This document shows, one piece after another, positions 1 through 7,999 of a stretch of DNA of 64,000 nucleotides. The DNA is from Chryseobacterium antibioticum (GTDB lineage: Bacteria > Bacteroidota > Bacteroidia > Flavobacteriales > Weeksellaceae). The notes beneath the pieces were generated by a model that was not told where the DNA came from, did not search any database, and saw nothing but the letters and a program-made list of their open reading frames with translations. The stretch lies in assembly GCF_012927325.1 (NCBI RefSeq), contig NZ_JABBGI010000021.1, positions 1 to 64,000 on the forward strand, in the 5' to 3' direction. The first letter of the stretch is position 1. Each line of letters begins with the position of its first letter. The position numbers and the translations under genes were made by a program.

Positions 1-126
1 AAATAGCTCTCAATCTTTTGAAAAATGAGAAAACGCTCAAAGTCGGTGTTAGAGGAAAGCGCCTAAAAGCAGGATGGGATAACAGGTATCTTGAAAAATT
101 AATTAATTTATGATGCGTTTGCCCTG
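1..126 (+). mobile_element. right end of an ISAs1-type insertion sequence
   Basis: The window opens inside an insertion sequence. The last 35 or so codons of a transposase are followed at once by GATGCGTTTGCCCTG (112-126), whose reverse complement begins CAGGGC, a terminus I associate with ISAs1-family elements. The transposase stop codon overlaps this presumed terminal inverted repeat. The left end and any target duplication lie outside the window. The family assignment rests on memory of the conserved C-terminus and is moderately sure. Confidence 0.55.
3..113 (+). CDS. transposase, ISAs1 family, C-terminal fragment
   Basis: The frame open from base 3 to the TGA at 111-113 encodes a C-terminus reading IALNLLKNEKTLKVGVRGKR, then a stretch with KAGWDNRYLEKLINL. 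The pattern 'ALNLL' followed by a basic 'KRLKAGWD.+YL' block is what I know from the C-terminus of ISAs1/H-repeat transposases, which are DDE enzymes that cut and paste their own element. The catalytic residues lie upstream of the window, so activity cannot be judged. The gene is cut by the window edge and need not be truncated in the genome. Confidence 0.6.
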   Translation: MALNLLKNEKTLKVGVRGKRLKAGWDNRYLEKLINL

Positions 127-184
127 GTATTGTCCCAAATTTAAGGGTGTATGACCTCCGAATCATGGGACTTTCACTGCTCTT

Positions 185-218
185 AAAAAACGGCAAGCAT
201 TTCTTTTTAGAAGTGCTT
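185..218 (-). terminator. terminator of dgkA
   Basis: Imperfect hairpin with arms 195-203 and 210-218, followed on the minus strand by a run of six T (185-190). It lies immediately after the dgkA stop codon. Confidence 0.55.
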
Positions 219-220
219 TT

Positions 221-577
221 TTATTGAAACACATATTTCCAGTAAACAATAATTCCCACAACAACAGACCCTGCCGCCATTATCAGAACAGCTCCAGCAG
301 AAATATCTTTAATAAAGCCGATTCTCTTGTCGAAATCGGGTTGGATGATGTCACATGTCATTTCTATTGCTGTGTTGAAAATTTCGGCACTTAAAACGGC
401 TGCAGAGGCCATAAGAACCAATGCGGTATCTACTGCTGAAAGCTTAAAATAGAAAATGAGGAAAAGGTTTATGAAAAAAGCGGCAAGTTCGATTTGGAAA
501 TTTCTTTCTGCTCTTGCCATCAGGAAAATACCCCGGAAAGCATGTAGAAAACTTTTATGGATAAGTGGTTTTTTCAT
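221..577 (-). CDS. dgkA: diacylglycerol/undecaprenol kinase family protein
   Basis: A 118-residue membrane protein of the prokaryotic DgkA family, which phosphorylates a membrane lipid alcohol (diacylglycerol or undecaprenol) with ATP. The hallmark is the segment EIFNTAIEMTCDII near residues 65-78, containing the E-x-x-N-T-A-I-E active-site motif. It is followed by the conserved 'K D.SAGAVL' block. Three hydrophobic segments are visible (about 30-48, 52-66, 92-114), as in the family, and the length is typical. In Gram-positives this family acts on undecaprenol. In Bacteroidota the substrate is not clear from sequence. The gene stands alone on the minus strand, divergent from dnaN. Confidence 0.85.
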   Translation of the reverse strand: MKKPLIHKSFLHAFRGIFLMARAERNFQIELAAFFINLFLIFYFKLSAVDTALVLMASAAVLSAEIFNTAIEMTCDIIQPDFDKRIGFIKDISAGAVLIMAAGSVVVGIIVYWKYVFQ

Positions 578-744
578 GATTCTTTTTCACAAATATAGGA
601 TTTGTATTTTGATGCTAATAGGATTTCAGATCTTTGGTGTGAAAATTAACCATCACTGAAAAGAGAACATAATGTCAAGTCTGAAAACAGCTTAATGATA
701 TTTGTTCAAAACTCCTTAAGATTATTTTTTTCATTATAGTTTCT

Positions 745-758
745 ATTTATTATATTTG
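745..758 (+). promoter_or_regulatory. promoter -7 element of dnaN
   Basis: TATATTTG at 751-758 matches the Bacteroidota sigma-A -7 consensus TAnnTTTG, 21 bases before the dnaN ATG. No clear -33 TTG is seen at the usual spacing, so the start point is approximate. Confidence 0.5.
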
Positions 759-779
759 TAGAAACTTATTTTTAAATCT

Positions 780-1910
780 ATGAAATTTATTATTTCAAGT
801 GGTGAACTGCAGAAAGCATTGCAAACTGTAAGTGGCGTAATATCAAGCTCTCAATCGAGACCGATTTTAGAAAACTATCTTTTTGAACTAGACGGGAATA
901 ACGTTACCATTACAGCTTCCGATGGCGAGACTACTCTTGTTACTTCTTTGGAGGTAAAGTCTGATGATTCGGGTAAATTTGCCGTTCCTGCTAAAATTTT
1001 TCAAGATTTTATCAAGACTTATGGTGAACAGCCTTTGACGTTCGTTGTGAAGGATAATGCGGAAGGAACCGGAAGCCAGCTGGAGATTTTAGATGAAAAA
1101 GATAATTTCGCAGTAGCACTGGATAATGCTGACGACTATCCTGAACTTCCGGAATTTGATGCTTCACAAAGCGTATCAATGCCTGCCGGAGTTTTATCGG
1201 AAGCATTGACCAACACTCTTTTTGCAACTAGCAACGACTCTCTTCGTCCCGTAATGACAGGAGTGCTTTTCCAGTTTGGAGAAAATGAAACGAATTTTGT
1301 TTCTACAGATTCCCACAGACTGGTTGTGTATAAAAGAACAGACCTGATGAATGCCGAGCCCATGGAATTCATCATGCCTAAGAAACCTTTGAACATTTTC
1401 AAAAACATACTGGCAAGTTCCAATGAAGACGTTAAGATCGACTTCAACGAGAACATGGCTAAATTTACTTTTGGAAAACATATCTGGATCTGCAGACTGA
1501 TAGATGGGAAATATCCTAACTATACCGCTGTGATTCCAAAGGAAAATCCAAATGTACTGACGATCAACAGAAACCTTCTTTTAGGAGCGATCAAGAGAGC
1601 ATCAATCATGTCTAACAAGTCTACCAACCAGGTAAGATTTAAATTGTCTGCCAATATTCTTCACCTTCATGCAGAAGATACAGAATATGCAAACAAAGCA
1701 GATATGCAGATTCCATGCGATTACAACGGAGAAGATATCAATATCGGTTTCAGCTCTAAATTTTTAACGGAAATGCTAAGCATTCTAGGTTCTGACGATA
1801 TCACAATGAAAATGTCACAACCCAACAGACCGGGGATCATTGAACCTCTTGACGGTCTTGAAGATAATGAAAACATCCTGATGTTATCAATGCCGGTGAT
1901 CGGATTGTAA
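780..1910 (+). CDS. dnaN: DNA polymerase III subunit beta (sliding clamp)
   Basis: A 376-residue beta clamp, the ring that tethers replicative polymerase to DNA. The N-terminus (MKFIISSGELQKALQ) and the following SRPILENYLFE region are typical of domain I. 'FATSNDSLRPVMTGVLF' near residue 150 and 'STDSHRLVVY' near 178 are conserved clamp signatures. The C-terminus MPVIGL resembles the usual M-P-M/V-R-L ending, with I-G in place of the usual residues. Length fits the family. It is monocistronic, with its own promoter and a terminator directly downstream. In many bacteria dnaN sits beside dnaA and recF; here neither is adjacent, which is normal for flavobacteria. Confidence 0.96.
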   Translation: MKFIISSGELQKALQTVSGVISSSQSRPILENYLFELDGNNVTITASDGETTLVTSLEVKSDDSGKFAVPAKIFQDFIKTYGEQPLTFVVKDNAEGTGSQLEILDEKDNFAVALDNADDYPELPEFDASQSVSMPAGVLSEALTNTLFATSNDSLRPVMTGVLFQFGENETNFVSTDSHRLVVYKRTDLMNAEPMEFIMPKKPLNIFKNILASSNEDVKIDFNENMAKFTFGKHIWICRLIDGKYPNYTAVIPKENPNVLTINRNLLLGAIKRASIMSNKSTNQVRFKLSANILHLHAEDTEYANKADMQIPCDYNGEDINIGFSSKFLTEMLSILGSDDITMKMSQPNRPGIIEPLDGLEDNENILMLSMPVIGL

Positions 1911-1930
1911 TATTTTGACAAATAAATAAA

Positions 1931-1962
1931 AGAGGTTTTGATATTCAAGACCTCTTTTTTAT
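1931..1962 (+). terminator. terminator of dnaN
   Basis: Hairpin AGAGGT (1931-1936) / ACCTCT (1950-1955) followed by a T run. The remaining bases up to pheT (about 1963-2214) hold one further hairpin and no gene. Confidence 0.75.
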
Positions 1963-2149
1963 TTTTAAATAAACTAATAAGATTTTTAAAGATCATTATT
2001 TTAATAAAAATATGACATATTATAAAGATAATACTGTATATGTCTCCTTTTTTATTAAAAATATACTCACCTAGCGGGATGGAAATAATAAAACTATTTG
2101 TTTTAAATTCCTTCCTAAATTTCGCTGTTTCTTAAAAAAACACGACATT

Positions 2150-2169
2150 TGTACGGGAAAAACCGTACA
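2150..2169 (+). other. perfect inverted repeat in the pheT leader
   Basis: TGTACGG (2150-2156) pairs with CCGTACA (2163-2169) around a GAAAAA loop, 45 bases before pheT. There is no T run, so it is not a normal terminator. A third GTACGG follows at about 2178. It could be an operator or a leader structure; the role is unknown. Confidence 0.5.
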
Positions 2170-2214
2170 GGAAATAGGGTACGGAAATTCAATAAATTTT
2201 TCAAAATATAGCAA

Positions 2215-4617
2215 ATGAAAATATCAAACAACTGGCTGAAAGACTTTATCAAAACGGAACTGAAAACGGAAAGAATCGGAGAATTCCTTACTGATATAGG
2301 TCTTGAAGTTGAAGGGATAGAAAAATTTGAAAGTGTAAGAGGCAGCCTGGAAGGGATCGTAGTAGGAAAAGTATTGACCTGCGAAAAACATCCGAATGCA
2401 GACAAGTTAAAGAAAACAACAGTTGACGTAGGAAACGGAAAAATATTGAATATTGTTTGCGGAGCGCCCAACGTTGAAGCAGGGCAAACAGTTCCTGTAG
2501 CAGTTGTCGGGACTAAAATCTATGACAAAACCGGAAACTTTTTTGAAATCAAAGAAGCGAAGATCAGAAGCGAGGTTTCCCAGGGGATGATCTGTGCAGA
2601 AGATGAACTTGGCCTTAGTGAAGACCACGGAGGAATCATGGTTTTAGACGAAACGAAATATGAAGTAGGAAAGAATTTTGCTGATTATTTTGAACTGGCC
2701 AACGATGAAGTGTTAGAAATCGGTTTAACACCGAACAGAACAGACGCGATGTCTCATTATGGTGTCGCAAGAGATCTTCATGCATTCCTTTCAACGAACC
2801 AACAGAAATCAACATTTGAGAAAGTGTCTTCTGAAGCTTTGAATAATGAAGGTACACACAATTTCACTTTAGAAGTTGAAAGCGCTGAACTGTGTCCAAG
2901 ATATATCGGAGCGGTGATTGAGGAGGTGAAAGTAGCCGAATCTCCATCGTGGTTAAAAGACAGATTAAAGGCGATAGGTTTAAACCCAATCAACAATATT
3001 GTAGATATTACGAATTATATTCTTCACGGTTACGGACAACCTCTTCATGCATTTGATGCAGATAAGATTGCTGACAGTAAAGTGAAAGTAGGAACTGTAA
3101 AAAAAGGAACAAAATTCACAACTTTAGATGGTGTTGAAAGAACTTTGAACGGTTCTGAAGTCATAATCAAAGACGGAAAAGATAATCCTATGTGTATTGC
3201 CGGTGTTTTCGGGGGTGCGCAGTCAGGAGTTTCTGATGAAACAAAAACCATATTCCTGGAAAGTGCTTATTTCAATCCTGTAGCGGTAAGAAAGGGAGCT
3301 AAATTTCATAATTTAAACACAGACGCTTCTTTCAGATTTGAAAGGGGAGTGGATCCCAATATTACCAGAACAGCCATCACTCATGCAATTAAACTGATCC
3401 AGGAGATTGCAGGTGGAAAATTAGTGGGAGACCTGTTAGAAGAATATCCAAAGAAAATAGAAGACAATTATGTGATCATCAGATTCTCAAAGATCGAACA
3501 GATCTTAGGAACTAAAATTCACAGAGAGAAAGTAAAAGAGATTTTAAAAGCTCTTGAAATCCAGGTTTTAAACGAGATCCAGAACGGGCTTGAAATTTCA
3601 GTGCCTGCTTATAGAGCTGATGTAACGAGAGAAATTGACGTTATCGAAGAAATCTTAAGGATCTACGGATACAACAAGATCGATGCGCCGCAAAAAATTT
3701 CTTTTACACCTGTTAAACTGAGCGCCAACGATCAGGATGAGCTGGAAAACAACTGGGCAAGAACGTTACAGAGTATTGGATTCAATGAAGTGATGAACAA
3801 CTCACTGACTTCTGTAAAAGATGAAACCGATGCCGTAAAATTGCTGAATCCTTTGAGTGGAGATCTTGCATTCATGAGGAAATCTTTACTGGAAGGGCTT
3901 CTTCAAAATGCAGTGTACAATATCAACAGAAAGAACCAGGATATCAAGTTCTTCGAATTCGGAAAAATCTACCACAAAAAAGATCAATACGAGGAAAGAA
4001 AGCAATTGGCGATCCTGGTAACAGGAAGAGATGTTGCAGAAAACTGGCTACAGCCTAAATCTGCGGTAAGTTTCTATAATCTTAAAGCCTATGTGAAGGT
4101 TTTATTAGAAAAACTTGCTGTTGATTATAAAGAAGTGGCTTCAACAGACGAAAGATTCTCCGATTCATTAGCTTACGAAGCAGACGGGAAAACTTTAGTG
4201 AGAATTGGGAAAGTATCTCCTGTATTACTGAAAGACTTTGATATCGATCAGGAATGTTTCTACGCAGAGATCGAACTTGAATTGGCACAGGAATTACGTT
4301 CTAAAAACGAACTTAAGTTCAAAGATATTCCTAAATTCAACAAGATCAGAAGAGACCTTGCTTTATTGATTGATAAAAATATAAACTATCAGGATCTGTA
4401 TCAGACCGCGAAAAAGAACAAATCTCCTTTCATTAAAGGGATCAACTTATTTGATGTCTATGAAGGGAAAAACCTTCCGGAAGGAAAGAAATCTTATGCA
4501 ATGAGTTTTGAACTTCTGAATGAAGAAAAGACCTTGGAAGAGAAAGAAATTTCTGAAGTAATGGATTCTCTGATCAAAGCATTCCAAAAAGAATACAACG
4601 CAGAGTTAAGATCTTAA
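2215..4617 (+). CDS. pheT: phenylalanine--tRNA ligase subunit beta
   Basis: The 800-residue beta subunit of the bacterial (alpha-beta)2 PheRS, which charges tRNA-Phe and holds the editing site. Domains in order: N-terminal MKISNNWLKDFI; a tRNA-binding OB fold at about 40-150 ('VGKVLTCEKHPNADKL'); the B3/B4 editing domain at about 210-380 ('LTPNRTDAMSHYGVARD' before it); the B5 domain near 400-480; and a C-terminal FDX-ACB anticodon-binding domain from about 705 ('KFNKIRRDLALLID'). Length is normal. pheS is not adjacent, as is usual in this phylum. A strong terminator follows. Confidence 0.96.
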   Translation: MKISNNWLKDFIKTELKTERIGEFLTDIGLEVEGIEKFESVRGSLEGIVVGKVLTCEKHPNADKLKKTTVDVGNGKILNIVCGAPNVEAGQTVPVAVVGTKIYDKTGNFFEIKEAKIRSEVSQGMICAEDELGLSEDHGGIMVLDETKYEVGKNFADYFELANDEVLEIGLTPNRTDAMSHYGVARDLHAFLSTNQQKSTFEKVSSEALNNEGTHNFTLEVESAELCPRYIGAVIEEVKVAESPSWLKDRLKAIGLNPINNIVDITNYILHGYGQPLHAFDADKIADSKVKVGTVKKGTKFTTLDGVERTLNGSEVIIKDGKDNPMCIAGVFGGAQSGVSDETKTIFLESAYFNPVAVRKGAKFHNLNTDASFRFERGVDPNITRTAITHAIKLIQEIAGGKLVGDLLEEYPKKIEDNYVIIRFSKIEQILGTKIHREKVKEILKALEIQVLNEIQNGLEISVPAYRADVTREIDVIEEILRIYGYNKIDAPQKISFTPVKLSANDQDELENNWARTLQSIGFNEVMNNSLTSVKDETDAVKLLNPLSGDLAFMRKSLLEGLLQNAVYNINRKNQDIKFFEFGKIYHKKDQYEERKQLAILVTGRDVAENWLQPKSAVSFYNLKAYVKVLLEKLAVDYKEVASTDERFSDSLAYEADGKTLVRIGKVSPVLLKDFDIDQECFYAEIELELAQELRSKNELKFKDIPKFNKIRRDLALLIDKNINYQDLYQTAKKNKSPFIKGINLFDVYEGKNLPEGKKSYAMSFELLNEEKTLEEKEISEVMDSLIKAFQKEYNAELRS

Positions 4618-4638
4618 TTAAGGAATAATATACTATTG

Positions 4639-4664
4639 AAACGGGCTATAAAGCCCGTTTTTTT
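4639..4664 (+). terminator. terminator of pheT
   Basis: AAACGGGCT (4639-4647) and AGCCCGTTT (4652-4660) form a 9 bp stem with a 4 base loop, followed by a T run. Confidence 0.85.
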
Positions 4665-4717
4665 GTTTTACTCTTGCTGATTGTGTAAATTTCACAAATG
4701 ATTATGTTTAAAATATT

Positions 4718-4760
4718 CAATAGGACGGGCTTTAGCCCATTTTATCATTATTTGAAATGA
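4718..4760 (+). repeat. dispersed hairpin repeat, copy 1
   Basis: CAATAGGACGGGCTTTAGCCC followed within 20 bases by TTTGAAATGAA. A second copy at 38541-38580 keeps the frame of the element but has GGAC/GTCC in place of GGGC/GCCC, a paired change that preserves the stem. Between this element and the META gene (4761-4894) I see only AT-rich DNA. Confidence 0.6.
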
Positions 4761-4894
4761 AATTTGGTTTTAACCAAAAAATAAAGAATATGATTTATGA
4801 AATAAAATGAATTTGTGTTTAAAAATAATCAGAAAATAGAATTCTTAAAAAGTAATAAAATCCTTCGCGCGCCGTTTAAATAATATAATTTCCT

Positions 4895-4902
4895 TAAATT
4901 TG
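4895..4902 (+). promoter_or_regulatory. promoter -7 element of the META-domain gene
   Basis: TAAATTTG matches TAnnTTTG, 20 bases before the ATG at 4923. Confidence 0.5.
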
Positions 4903-4922
4903 AGTAATTCAAAAAGAAAAAA

Positions 4923-5333
4923 ATGAAAAATCTTTTTTTAAGTATAGGTGCGGCTGCCATTCTGGCATCGTGCGGTACCATGTCCAGTGCTTCTGCATCT
5001 AAGGTAGGAAAAGCACAGCCTTCACTGGCTAATACAAAATGGACATTGGCAGACAATGTGAAAGGCAAGATTCCAACCCTTAATATTGAAGGGGAAAAGA
5101 TCAATGGAAATGGGGGATGCAACAACTATTTCGGAACCGCTAAAATAGATCCTTCCACAGGTGATTTCGCTGCGGGACAGATGGGATCTACCAAAATGAT
5201 GTGCAACAATATGAGCGTTGAGCAGAACTTTATGGATATGGTAGGGAAAGCTAATAAATATGTGATTTCCGGAACTACCTTAGAATTGTACAAAGACAAT
5301 CTTCTGCTGTTAAAATTCAACAAAACGGAATAA
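4923..5333 (+). CDS. META domain-containing lipoprotein (HslJ-like)
   Basis: A 136-residue lipoprotein. The signal peptide ends in the lipobox ILASC with Cys17 as the acylated residue. From about residue 34 a single META domain follows: 'ANTKWTLADN' opens it and 'INGNGGCNNYFG' is the family's glycine-asparagine signature. E. coli HslJ belongs to this family and is linked to novobiocin resistance and heat shock, but most members have no known function. It is probably anchored in the outer or inner membrane facing the periplasm. Monocistronic, with its own -7 element and a bidirectional terminator shared with the convergent gene. Confidence 0.85.
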   Translation: MKNLFLSIGAAAILASCGTMSSASASKVGKAQPSLANTKWTLADNVKGKIPTLNIEGEKINGNGGCNNYFGTAKIDPSTGDFAAGQMGSTKMMCNNMSVEQNFMDMVGKANKYVISGTTLELYKDNLLLLKFNKTE

Positions 5334-5340
5334 AATAAAA

Positions 5341-5369
5341 AAGGAACTCAATTTGAGTTCCTTTTTTTA
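5341..5369. terminator. bidirectional terminator
   Basis: AAGGAACTCA (5341-5350) / TGAGTTCCTT (5354-5363) with T runs on both strands serves the META gene and the convergent acidic protein gene. Confidence 0.8.
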
Positions 5370-5383
5370 TGTTTAGGTAGTTA

Positions 5384-5623
5384 TTATTCTTCCTCTTCTT
5401 CGTCGTACTTAGCCAACTCTTCATCACACCATTTAAACGCAGCCTCTACCACTTTTGTAGCTTCGTCTGCCATAGTTTCTTCATCATCACCTTCTAAATC
5501 ATCCAACCACTCAACTTCTTCTTCTTCAACGTTTAAGATGAATCTTGGATATTCTGTGTGAACTACGAATAAATCTTCAGGAAATTCCGAATTGTCTGCT
5601 AATAAAAACTTTGGTAATTTCAT
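5384..5623 (-). CDS. small acidic conserved protein, function unknown
   Basis: I take the start at 5623 (MKLPKFLLADNSEFPEDLF), giving 79 residues. The longer frame from 5650 adds only nine lysine-rich residues with no support. The protein reads as a short folded N-terminus ('FVVHTEYPRFILNV') followed by an extremely acidic second half ending in DEEEEE, with an 'FKWCDEELAKY' helix. Proteins of this form are widespread in flavobacteria without an assigned role. It shows no signal peptide or membrane segment, so it is presumably cytosolic. It is convergent with the META lipoprotein. Confidence 0.75.
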   Translation of the reverse strand: MKLPKFLLADNSEFPEDLFVVHTEYPRFILNVEEEEVEWLDDLEGDDEETMADEATKVVEAAFKWCDEELAKYDEEEEE

Positions 5624-5676
5624 TTTTTTAAATATTTTAACTTTGATCAAAGATAAATAAAATTATTGACTTAAAA

Positions 5677-6570
5677 TTATTTCAAAAACATTTTTGAAAC
5701 TTTTTCAGCTTTTTTACTTTCTGAATAATCATAAAAACCTTCCCCTGACTTTACACCCAGTTTCCCTGCCATTACCATGTTCACAAGAAGTGGGTTGGGA
5801 GCATATTTAGGATTTTTGAAACCGTCATACATTACATTGAGAATGGCAAGACAGATATCAAGACCGATGAAATCTGCCAGTTGAAGCGGACCCATTGGGT
5901 GTGCCATTCCTAGTTTCATTACTGTATCGATTTCTTCTACACCAGCTACACCGTTGTAAAGGGTTTCAATAGATTCATTGATCATCGGCATAAGAATTCT
6001 GTTGGCTACAAAACCCGGATAGTCATTCACTTCCACAGGAACTTTACCTAAAGTCTTACTCATTTCATAAATCGCATCAAAAGTCTCTTTAGAAGTAGAA
6101 TATCCTTTGATGATCTCTACCAGTTTCATAATAGGAACCGGATTCATAAAATGCATTCCGATCACTTTATCCGCTCTTTTGGTAGCCGCTGCGATCTTTG
6201 TGATGGAGATAGAAGAAGTATTGGTTGCCAGAATACAGCCTGCAGGCGCTAATTCGTCCATCTGACCGAAGATTTTAAGCTTCAGATCCTGATTTTCAGT
6301 TGCTGCTTCTACAATAAGGTCTGCAGATCCTGCAGCATCTTTAAGTTCTGTAAAAGTGCTGATATTTCCTAATGTTTCAGCTTTTTGCTCTTCGGTAAGG
6401 TTTCCCTTTGCAATGATTCTGTCAAGGTTAGTTGTAATCGTTTTCAGGCCTCGGTCCAGGGCGTCTTGAGATACATCTACCAGATTTACTTTGAATCCGC
6501 TTTGTGCAAAAGTATGCGCAATACCGTTCCCCATGGTTCCTGCTCCAATAACTACAATGTTTTTGATCAT
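5677..6570 (-). CDS. 3-hydroxyacyl-CoA dehydrogenase (3-hydroxybutyryl-CoA dehydrogenase type)
   Basis: A 297-residue NAD(P)-dependent enzyme that interconverts 3-hydroxyacyl-CoA and 3-oxoacyl-CoA, used in fatty-acid or phenylacetate-type degradation. The N-terminal Rossmann motif is VVIGAGTMGNGIAH. The catalytic region shows NTSSISIT and GMHFMNPVPIMKLVE, holding the conserved His and the Glu 12 residues later. The C-terminal domain has 'YPGFVANRILMPMINE' and the 'GMAHPMGPLQLADFIGLD' block. Length is typical of single-function Hbd/PaaH enzymes. Its ATG overlaps the TGA of the upstream gene (ATGA), suggesting translational coupling. Confidence 0.93.
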   Translation of the reverse strand: MIKNIVVIGAGTMGNGIAHTFAQSGFKVNLVDVSQDALDRGLKTITTNLDRIIAKGNLTEEQKAETLGNISTFTELKDAAGSADLIVEAATENQDLKLKIFGQMDELAPAGCILATNTSSISITKIAAATKRADKVIGMHFMNPVPIMKLVEIIKGYSTSKETFDAIYEMSKTLGKVPVEVNDYPGFVANRILMPMINESIETLYNGVAGVEEIDTVMKLGMAHPMGPLQLADFIGLDICLAILNVMYDGFKNPKYAPNPLLVNMVMAGKLGVKSGEGFYDYSESKKAEKVSKMFLK

Positions 6571-6989
6571 TTTATTCTTTTATTTTTATAGATAGTTAAA
6601 TTCTTTATGTTGGTAAGGTCAGATTTATAGAGGGTTACTGCGGAATCAAAACTTACAGTACCATCGCTGTCCTGCTTCCTTTTTTTGTTTTGTAAAGCGA
6701 TAGCTGATTGAAGACCTTTTTTGAAAGTAGTCTTCTGCTTTTTACCCAGTCCGTCTATTCCGATGTATAAATTAAATTCGCCTTCTCTTCCAAGTCCTCC
6801 CTGCCTTAAAATTTCAAAAGCTTTGAGCTGATTACTTTTCTCAAACTTTTTCAGATAATCTGTTACGGGCTTTGTAGACGGTGTTCCACAGCAGATGCTG
6901 CCATAGCTTATCTGTACATAGCTCATGCTCTTTTGTGAAAAAAAGAATGCGGAGCAGAACAGACCTATTGTTAATAATATCTTTTTCAT
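6567..6989 (-). CDS. secreted protein of unknown function, 140 aa
   Basis: I do not recognise the family. A clear signal peptide (MKKILLTIGLFCSAFFFSQK) would be cut near residue 18. The mature part has a CC pair in 'YGSICCGTPS' and a basic Lys-rich C-terminal half. 'LRQGGLGREGEFNLYIGIDGL' suggests a small alpha/beta fold. The ATGA overlap with the dehydrogenase start means the two are co-transcribed, although a periplasmic protein and a cytosolic CoA enzyme have no obvious shared job. Confidence 0.7.
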   Translation of the reverse strand: MKKILLTIGLFCSAFFFSQKSMSYVQISYGSICCGTPSTKPVTDYLKKFEKSNQLKAFEILRQGGLGREGEFNLYIGIDGLGKKQKTTFKKGLQSAIALQNKKRKQDSDGTVSFDSAVTLYKSDLTNIKNLTIYKNKRIK

Positions 6990-7059
6990 ATCAATGCTTT
7001 TTTGATTGTGAGAATTAAGATTTTACCAATTCCTCTGCTTTAAAAATAAGCTTAATATT

Positions 7060-7938
7060 TTACTTATTAAAATCATCCCAGACTGCCTTTGAAATGTCAG
7101 AAACCACTTTGCAGTTTACGGCATCCGATTCTGTGGAATTGCTTACAAATACGGCAATGGCGTAATGTTTTCCATTCGGAAGAGTGATGATTCCCATATC
7201 ATTTTCAGCAACAGTAAGACCGTTATCATACTTTCCTGAAGAACCGGTTTTATGGGCTACGGGCGTATTTTTAGGAAGCTGTTCAATAATTTTATTAGTG
7301 CCGGTTTTGGTTCCGATCATAATCTGCATCAGATAATCTGTAGACTTTTTGGAAAGTAATTTCCCGTCATAGAATTTTTTCAGAACCTGAACTGCAGAAT
7401 TTGGGGTGCTGTAATTGTCGTATTGCGTTTTCCAGTTTTTGTGCATGTCATCTTCATTACGCTTGATCTGGAAGCCTTTTACACCTTTAGAATCCATAAA
7501 CTTCTGAACAGTCTGTGTCCCTCCGATCAGTCTCAGTAGCAGATCACAGCCATTATTGTCACTTAATGCAACGGTATAATCCAACACTTCACCCAGAGAC
7601 AGTGAAACATTGGCATCAGGATACTTCTGGCGGATCGGCGACCATGTATTTTCAAGCATATCCGCTTTTTTAAAGAAAAGTTTCTGGTCTAATGACAGCT
7701 TTCCTTTATCTACAAGATCTAAAACCGCACAGGCAATATGAAACTTGAATACACTTAACGTAGGCAATGGCTTATCGCCATTTTTGCTGTAGGTAAACTT
7801 ATTGTCAAAACCTAGAACAGAAACGCCAACTGTAGCTTTTTTACCTTCAGTAATAGCGTTTATTTTTTGTTCTAATACTGATTTCTGAGCGAATGTCAAT
7901 GATGAAACCAGAAGAAAGAAAAATCCTATTTTTTTCAT
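7060..7938 (-). CDS. bla: class A extended-spectrum-type beta-lactamase (subclass A2, CIA/CGA-like)
   Basis: A 292-residue periplasmic serine beta-lactamase. The signal peptide ends at FAQ (residue 18). The catalytic motifs are all present: S-V-F-K at 62-65 (nucleophile Ser and Lys), S-D-N at 126-128, the omega-loop Glu in NEDDMH at 161-166, and H-K-T-G at 229-232. The E-D-D-M-H form of the omega loop is what I know from subclass A2 enzymes of Bacteroidota (CfxA, CepA, CME, CIA, CGA). It would hydrolyse penicillins and probably cephalosporins. The gene sits alone among housekeeping genes with no mobile element beside it, so it is likely intrinsic rather than acquired. Confidence 0.92.
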   Translation of the reverse strand: MKKIGFFFLLVSSLTFAQKSVLEQKINAITEGKKATVGVSVLGFDNKFTYSKNGDKPLPTLSVFKFHIACAVLDLVDKGKLSLDQKLFFKKADMLENTWSPIRQKYPDANVSLSLGEVLDYTVALSDNNGCDLLLRLIGGTQTVQKFMDSKGVKGFQIKRNEDDMHKNWKTQYDNYSTPNSAVQVLKKFYDGKLLSKKSTDYLMQIMIGTKTGTNKIIEQLPKNTPVAHKTGSSGKYDNGLTVAENDMGIITLPNGKHYAIAVFVSNSTESDAVNCKVVSDISKAVWDDFNK

Positions 7939-7999
7939 AATACAGTCATTAAAACAGATCTCTTTTACACTTAAAAAAGAAAGCTGAGGTTTAAAATAA

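Noticed and set aside
130..220. tRNA-like sequence after the IS end
   Set aside because: No cloverleaf could be formed; only a terminator hairpin is present.
456..659. 67-codon plus-strand frame overlapping dgkA
   Set aside because: It lies antisense to dgkA and has no conserved pattern or start signal.
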